Assembly: GCA_025458465.1 (NCBI GenBank)
Contig: JALOSK010000049.1
Span: 1-10,701, forward strand
Length of the DNA stretch: 10,701 nt
Source of the DNA: Sandarakinorhabdus sp.
GTDB lineage: Bacteria; Pseudomonadota; Alphaproteobacteria; Sphingomonadales; Sphingomonadaceae
Reading direction: 5' to 3'
The notes beneath the pieces are model-generated. The model made no database searches and was not told the DNA's origin. It was given only the letters and a program-made list of their open reading frames with translations. Positions 6,343 to 10,701 of the stretch are shown here, one piece after another. The position numbers and the translations under genes were made by a program. Position 1 is the stretch's first letter, and each line of letters starts with the position of its first letter.

Positions 6343-7881
6343 ATGACCTTCCGTCTTCGCCATCTGCTGCTGATCGGTTCCGCTGTCACGCTGGCTGCCT
6401 GTGACGGCGCCACCAACATCGCCTCGCCCGGCGAAGGCACGATCATCGTGCCGGCGCCTACTCCGGCCCCTGCTCCCACGCCGACGCCCACCCCGACGCC
6501 GACACCCACCCCGGGCCCGGCCGCCGATTGCCCGATGGGCACCGCCAACGTCGGCATCATCAACAACCTGCGCAACTGCCAGGTTTCGGGGAACATCACC
6601 GGCAACCTGACGCTGCGCAACCTGGCCGGCGTCGTCTATTCGCTGTCCGGCCGCGTCAACGTCGGCATCGATCTGGGCGCCGATCCGGCGGCCCCGGCCG
6701 CTGGCGGTGCGCAGGGCATCCTGACCATCGAGCCCGGCGTGGTGGTCTTCGGTTCGTCCGGCGCCGATGCGCTGGTGGTGAACCGCGGTTCGCAGATCTT
6801 CGCGGAAGGCACCGCCACCCGCCCGATCATCTTCACCAGCCGTTCGAACATGGAAGGCAATGTCAACGCCTCCTCCATCGGCCAGTGGGGCGGCCTCGTC
6901 ATCCTCGGCCGCGCGCCGATCCACACCTGCATCGGTGCCGGCGCCACGCCGGGCACCGTGGACTGCCAGTCGGCCGTGGAAGGCCTGACCGGCGCCTTCT
7001 ACGGCGGCGGCACCCCCACCGACAATTCGGGCCGCCTTAACTATGTGCAGGTCCGCTATCCGGGCTTCGAAGTCAGCCCCGGCAACGAGCTGAACGGTAT
7101 CACCATGGCCGGCGTGGGTTCGGGAACCTTTGCCAACCACATCCAGGTGCACAACAGCTCTGACGATGGCATCGAATGGTTCGGCGGCCGCGTGAACCAC
7201 AAATACATCGTGCTGACCGGCATCGACGATGACTCGATCGACACCGATCTCGGCTTCAAGGGCCTGATCCAGTATGCCCTGGTCGTGCAGCGTTCGAACG
7301 GCGGTGACCGGGTGATCGAGGCCGAAACCTCGGGCAACGAAACCCGCACGCCGCGCAGCTTCCCGCGCATTGCCAACTTCACCTTCATCGGCAACCGCTC
7401 GCCGGACAGCGTGCTGCTGCGCGGCGGCACCGATTTCGGCCTGGTGAACGGCATCATCGCCAGCACCACGGCAGCCAACTGCCTCGACATCGATGGCGCC
7501 CAGACCGTGGCCGCCGCCGATGCCGCCACCGACGAAGCCGGCGCGCCGATCTTCCGTTCGGTGATCTTCGGTTGCCCGGCCGCCGCCCGCGACGAGACCG
7601 ACGTGCCGCTGGCCAGCATCACGCCGATCATCACCGGCAACAACAACGTGCTGCCGCCGGTGACGCTGACCCTGCAGAACATCTTCCTGCCGGGCACCTT
7701 CGAAGCCGCTGCCACCGCCACCGATCCGCGCACCGCGTTCACCGGCACCGGCACCTTCTTCGACCAGACCACCTTCGTGGGTGCGTTCCGCAACGCCACC
7801 GACACCTGGTACGCCGGCTGGACCTGCGGCGTTGGCCCGGGCGCCACGGCCTGCGAAACGGCGCCTGCGCCGATCCAGTGA
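6343..7881 (+). CDS. Outer-surface lipoprotein with Pro-Thr linker and probable parallel beta-helix body
   Basis: A 512-residue protein with a clear lipoprotein signal peptide: basic start MTFRLRH, hydrophobic core and lipobox LAAC with the lipidated Cys20. GAGGGG (6331-6336) fixes the start. Asp21 (+2) recalls PulA, the lipidated T2SS substrate whose +2 Asp keeps it in the inner membrane before export. A Pro-Ala/Pro-Thr linker (37-59) separates the anchor from the body. The body has the Gly- and Asn-rich turns of a beta-helix: GQWGGLVILGRAPI, SSDDGIEWFGGRVNHKYIVLTG and DDDSIDTDLGFKG (about 273-306), ending in WYAGWTCG. Similar proteins occur beside TonB-dependent receptors and are often uncharacterised or misnamed. 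It may be related to ElpS of Caulobacter, but that needs a comparison. No catalytic site is evident; ligand binding or phosphatase-linked roles are hypotheses. Confidence 0.85.
   Translation: MTFRLRHLLLIGSAVTLAACDGATNIASPGEGTIIVPAPTPAPAPTPTPTPTPTPTPGPAADCPMGTANVGIINNLRNCQVSGNITGNLTLRNLAGVVYSLSGRVNVGIDLGADPAAPAAGGAQGILTIEPGVVVFGSSGADALVVNRGSQIFAEGTATRPIIFTSRSNMEGNVNASSIGQWGGLVILGRAPIHTCIGAGATPGTVDCQSAVEGLTGAFYGGGTPTDNSGRLNYVQVRYPGFEVSPGNELNGITMAGVGSGTFANHIQVHNSSDDGIEWFGGRVNHKYIVLTGIDDDSIDTDLGFKGLIQYALVVQRSNGGDRVIEAETSGNETRTPRSFPRIANFTFIGNRSPDSVLLRGGTDFGLVNGIIASTTAANCLDIDGAQTVAAADAATDEAGAPIFRSVIFGCPAAARDETDVPLASITPIITGNNNVLPPVTLTLQNIFLPGTFEAAATATDPRTAFTGTGTFFDQTTFVGAFRNATDTWYAGWTCGVGPGATACETAPAPIQ
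6475..6513 (+). repeat. Pro-Thr coding micro-repeat in the lipoprotein linker
   Basis: The DNA consists of alternating Pro (CCG/CCC) and Thr (ACG/ACC/ACA) codons giving P-T-P-T from residue 45 to 57, next to a Pro-Ala stretch (37-44). Such a rigid, extended linker commonly holds the folded part of a surface lipoprotein away from the membrane. The six-base unit is prone to in-frame gain or loss, so linker length may vary between strains. Confidence 0.8.
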
Positions 7882-7889
7882 TCGCCCTG

Positions 7890-7917
7890 ACGGCCGGGGC
7901 CTGAGCGCCCCGGCCGT
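7890..7917 (+). terminator. Perfect 11-bp hairpin between lipoprotein and receptor genes, possible partial terminator
   Basis: Bases 7890-7900 and 7907-7917 are exact reverse complements (ACGGCCGGGGC and its complement) around a six-base loop. Only three T's (7917-7919) follow, so termination is likely incomplete. The receptor start is 29 bases beyond the stem, leaving little room for its own promoter. The hairpin could therefore set the ratio of lipoprotein to receptor mRNA, or protect the 3' end of the upstream message. Confidence 0.6.
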
Positions 7918-7946
7918 TTGCCATCCACGCCAGGGGGTCGAACCAG

Positions 7947-10646
7947 ATGAACATGACCATGAAGCTGCGCATCCTGCTTTCCACCACGATGCTGGCCGGC
8001 CTTGCCGCGCCAGCTTTTGCACAGGCCCAGCCGGCACCACCGGCGGCCGAACCACCGCCCGCGGAAGAGCCGGTGGACATTTCGGTGCCGGGCGGCAGCA
8101 ACGACGAGATCGTGATCATCGGTCGGCGCATTCCCAACACCATCCGCGCCAGCCGCGAAGTCGTTTCGGTGCTGTCGGCGGCGGATATCGCCCGCTCCGG
8201 CGAAGGCGACATTGCCGGCGCGCTGAAGCGCGTGACCGGCCTTTCCGTGGTGGGTGGCCGCTATGTCTATGTGCGCGGCCTGGGTGAGCGTTACTCGCTG
8301 GCGCTGCTGAACGGCCTGCCGATCCCCTCGCCGGATCCACTGCGCCGCGTCGTGCCGCTCGATCTGTTCCCGACATCGGTGCTGTCGTCGTCGGTCGTGC
8401 AGAAAAGCTATTCGGTCAATTTCCCCGGCGAATTCGGCGGCGGTGTCATCAACCTGACCACCCGCGCCGTGCCGAAGGATCCGTTCTTCACGGTGGGTGG
8501 CAGCATCGGCGCCAACACCGCCACCACCGGCCAGCTGGGCTATGTCTATTCCGGCGGGCGCTTCGACTGGACCGGGTTTGACGATGGCGGCCGCAATCTG
8601 CCGGCAGGCCTGCGCGCCAGCCAGGATGGCGGTACCGCGCTGGCGCTGGGCCAGAACTACACGTTGCGCCAGCTGCAGGACATCACCGCCAGCCTGACCA
8701 ACGCCCAGACCAATGTCATCTTTTCCAACGACAACATCCCGGTGAACTGGGGCGCCAACATGTCGGGTGGCCGCGCCTTTGACGTGGGTGATGCGCGCAT
8801 CGGCTTCGTGTTCGCCGGTGGCTTCAGCCAGGAATGGCAGACCAAGGCCGGCAAGCAGCAATTGTCGGGCGGGGTCGCCATCGGCCCCAACGGCGAGGAA
8901 CAGCTGAACCCGGATCAGGATTTCGATTTCGTCGCCACCGAAATGCGCAGCGTACTGAACGGCCTGTTCTCGATCGGCGCGGAGTTCGGCAACCACCAGA
9001 TCCGCTTTTCGAACGTGTATGTGAACGACACGATCAAGGAAGCCCGCATCCAGTCCGGCTTTGACGACATCAACGTGGGCCGCGACCGCATCCTGCAGCG
9101 CGAGGCCACCGCCCATTTCCGCCGCCAGTTGATCGACACGCAGCTGGTGGGCGAATTCAAGTTCGACGATCTGACGCTGGACGTGCGCGGCACCTATGCC
9201 AATTCCAAGCGCATCGCGCCCTATGAGCGGTTCAACAACTATGCCTTCGCCGAAACCGTGGAAGGCATCGCCATCAACGATTTCGTCAACGATCTGCGTT
9301 CGCCCGGCCAGTCCAGCCTGGTGGCCTTCAGCCGCCTGAACGAGGATGTGTGGGGCGGCGGCCTTGATCTTGGCTACAAGATCCGTGGTGGTCCGTTCCC
9401 GATCCGCCTCACCGCCGGCTATGCCTACACCGACACGACCCGCGTTTCGGAACGCTTCGACTATCGCTACCAGTCGAACGCGGCGCTGCCGATCGGCGTG
9501 ATCCAGCAGCGCCCCGATGTGCTGCTGTCGGACTTCAACGTCTATACCTATGGCATCGTGCTCAACACCATCTCCACGGTGGCGCCGCGCTATGAGGCCG
9601 ACATGACGATCCACGCCGGCTATGGCCAGGTGGAGATCGAGCCGGCCGATGGCGTGCAGTTCGTTGCCGGCGTGCGCTATGAGGACGGCAAGCAGAACGT
9701 CACGCCGATCGACGTGTTCAATGCCAACCCCGGTTCGGCGTTCAACACGCCCACCAACATCAACGAGGATTACTGGCTGCCGGCCGCGACCCTGACCTGG
9801 AACTTCGCGCCGGACATGCAGATTCGCCTTTCCGCCTCAAAGACCATCGCGCGGCCGCAGTTCCGCGAACTGGCGCCGCAGCCCTATTTCGACACCGAAA
9901 GCGACCGCCTGAGCTTTGGCAACCAGTTCCTCGTGAACTCCGAACTGCTGAACCTTGAAGGCCGCTATGAATGGTATTTCGGCCGTGACGAGCGGCTGGC
10001 CGTGGGCGGCTTCTTCAAGAATATCGACAATCCCATCGATGCCATCGCCTTCGTGCAGGGCGGCACGTTCCAGACCACCTTCGCCAACGCGCCGAACGCG
10101 CGGCTGTATGGTGCCGAAATCGAGGTGCAGAAATATTTCCCGCTGTCGTCGCTGGGCAGCTTCTTCGAAACCCGCCGCTTCATGGTTTCGGCCAACTATA
10201 CCTTCACCGATTCCAGCATCCGCGTGCGCCAGGGCGACACCACCCGCTTCCCGCTGTCGGGCGAAGTGGTGCCGGCCACCAACATCTTCCGCAACAACCT
10301 GCCGCTCACCGGCCAGTCCGACCATGTCGCCAACGTGCAGCTTGGCTTCCAGGACGAGGATTCGCTGTCGGAACAGACGCTGCTGATCAACTATGCCAGC
10401 AACCGCGTTGCCTTCCGTGGCCCGGCCGGCCAGCCCGATCTGGTGGAAAAGCCCGGCCTGATCATCGATTTCATCGTGCGCCAGGGCTTCAAGCTGATGG
10501 GCAAGGAAGTCGAACTCAAACTGGAAGGCCGCAACCTGACCAACCGCGCCTATCAGGAATTCCAGACCCTCAATGCCAGCCGCATCGACACCAACACGTG
10601 GGTGCGCGGCCGCACCTTCCAGGCCAGCGTTTCGGCCAAGTTCTGA
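7947..10646 (+). CDS. TonB-dependent outer-membrane receptor
   Basis: An 899-residue receptor that uses TonB energy to bring a ligand across the outer membrane. The signal peptide ends near Ala25 (APAFA before QAQ). A Pro/Glu-rich spacer leads to a TonB-box-like DEIVIIG (53-59). The plug domain (about 60-180) contains VYVRGLGERYSLALLNG from about 107 and GEFGGGVINLTTR from about 161. The remainder is a 22-strand-type beta-barrel with alternating strand and loop segments, ending LEGRNLTNRAYQEF and the final Phe (VSAKF) expected of an outer-membrane barrel. No STN signalling domain is present, so no sigma/anti-sigma coupling is expected. AGGGGG (7932-7937) precedes ATG 7947; ATG codons at 7953 and 7959 are in frame alternatives. 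The ligand cannot be read from sequence. Pairing with the lipoprotein suggests a shared substrate, by analogy with other receptor-lipoprotein pairs. Confidence 0.95.
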   Translation: MNMTMKLRILLSTTMLAGLAAPAFAQAQPAPPAAEPPPAEEPVDISVPGGSNDEIVIIGRRIPNTIRASREVVSVLSAADIARSGEGDIAGALKRVTGLSVVGGRYVYVRGLGERYSLALLNGLPIPSPDPLRRVVPLDLFPTSVLSSSVVQKSYSVNFPGEFGGGVINLTTRAVPKDPFFTVGGSIGANTATTGQLGYVYSGGRFDWTGFDDGGRNLPAGLRASQDGGTALALGQNYTLRQLQDITASLTNAQTNVIFSNDNIPVNWGANMSGGRAFDVGDARIGFVFAGGFSQEWQTKAGKQQLSGGVAIGPNGEEQLNPDQDFDFVATEMRSVLNGLFSIGAEFGNHQIRFSNVYVNDTIKEARIQSGFDDINVGRDRILQREATAHFRRQLIDTQLVGEFKFDDLTLDVRGTYANSKRIAPYERFNNYAFAETVEGIAINDFVNDLRSPGQSSLVAFSRLNEDVWGGGLDLGYKIRGGPFPIRLTAGYAYTDTTRVSERFDYRYQSNAALPIGVIQQRPDVLLSDFNVYTYGIVLNTISTVAPRYEADMTIHAGYGQVEIEPADGVQFVAGVRYEDGKQNVTPIDVFNANPGSAFNTPTNINEDYWLPAATLTWNFAPDMQIRLSASKTIARPQFRELAPQPYFDTESDRLSFGNQFLVNSELLNLEGRYEWYFGRDERLAVGGFFKNIDNPIDAIAFVQGGTFQTTFANAPNARLYGAEIEVQKYFPLSSLGSFFETRRFMVSANYTFTDSSIRVRQGDTTRFPLSGEVVPATNIFRNNLPLTGQSDHVANVQLGFQDEDSLSEQTLLINYASNRVAFRGPAGQPDLVEKPGLIIDFIVRQGFKLMGKEVELKLEGRNLTNRAYQEFQTLNASRIDTNTWVRGRTFQASVSAKF

Positions 10647-10666
10647 CCATCAATCCCCTGAAACTG

Positions 10667-10701
10667 CCGCCGCTGCCCGCCCGGGCGGCGGCGGTTTTTT
10701 T
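10667..10701 (+). terminator. Intrinsic terminator after the TonB-dependent receptor
   Basis: A 12-bp GC stem (10667-10678 with 10683-10694, one G-T wobble at T10674) with a four-base loop is followed at once by seven T's (10695-10701). It starts 20 bases after the receptor stop. This is a textbook Rho-independent terminator and marks the end of the lipoprotein-receptor transcription unit. The T-run may continue past the window. Confidence 0.92.

Noticed and set aside
6190..8055. 621-codon open frame on the - strand
   Set aside because: Antisense shadow of the lipoprotein gene that also runs across the regulatory gap; composition is Gly/Ala/Arg-rich with no recognisable motif.
7056..9614. 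852-codon open frame on the - strand opposite the lipoprotein and receptor genes
   Set aside because: It lies antisense to two well-supported genes. Strong G/C bias at third positions suppresses stops in the mirrored frame, and its translation lacks domain-like features.
1..10701. Mobile elements, CRISPR arrays, tRNA or rRNA genes
   Set aside because: No transposase, integrase, spaced repeat array or cloverleaf-like sequence was seen; the gene order looks like stable chromosome.

Overview
The window comes from a high-GC alphaproteobacterium, most likely a member of the Sphingomonadales. This rests on the Ala/Gly/Leu-rich proteins, the strong G/C bias at third codon positions, the style of the TonB-dependent receptor, and a compact general secretion locus. 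The genus is inferred and was not tested by any search. Every gene I accept lies on the + strand.

Positions 1-6180 hold the 3' part of a type II secretion system (T2SS) operon: the end of gspF, then gspG, H, I, J, K, L, M, N, an unrecognised 143-residue exported protein, and gspC. Each gene overlaps the next, most often as ATGA, so the stretch has no intergenic base and is probably translated in a coupled way. It encodes the major pseudopilin (G), the minor tip pseudopilins (H, I, J, K), the inner-membrane platform (F, L, M), GspN, and the GspC clamp that links platform and secretin. The secretin GspD, the ATPase GspE and the peptidase GspO are not visible and may lie upstream or elsewhere. 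Having gspC last is not the textbook C-to-N order.

Positions 6181-6342 are the main regulatory gap. They contain six consecutive 11-bp units whose first seven bases fit C-Y-G-Y-M-A-C, close to the PhoB half-site CTGTCAY and with the PhoB helical period of 11 bp. A weak -10-like hexamer follows 10 bp downstream, then a GC-rich leader with competing hairpins and a possible 14-codon leader ORF.

Positions 6343-7881 encode a 512-residue lipoprotein with a lipobox Cys followed by Asp, a Pro-Thr linker and a probable parallel beta-helix body. After a perfect 11-bp hairpin comes an 899-residue TonB-dependent receptor (7947-10646), and the window ends in a strong intrinsic terminator (10667-10701). 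The layout suggests one module: a phosphate-responsive (hypothesis) surface lipoprotein and outer-membrane receptor, placed next to the secretion machine that may export or process the lipoprotein. It recalls the phosphate-starvation lipoprotein ElpS of Caulobacter crescentus, which lies next to a T2SS cluster (recalled from the literature, not checked here).
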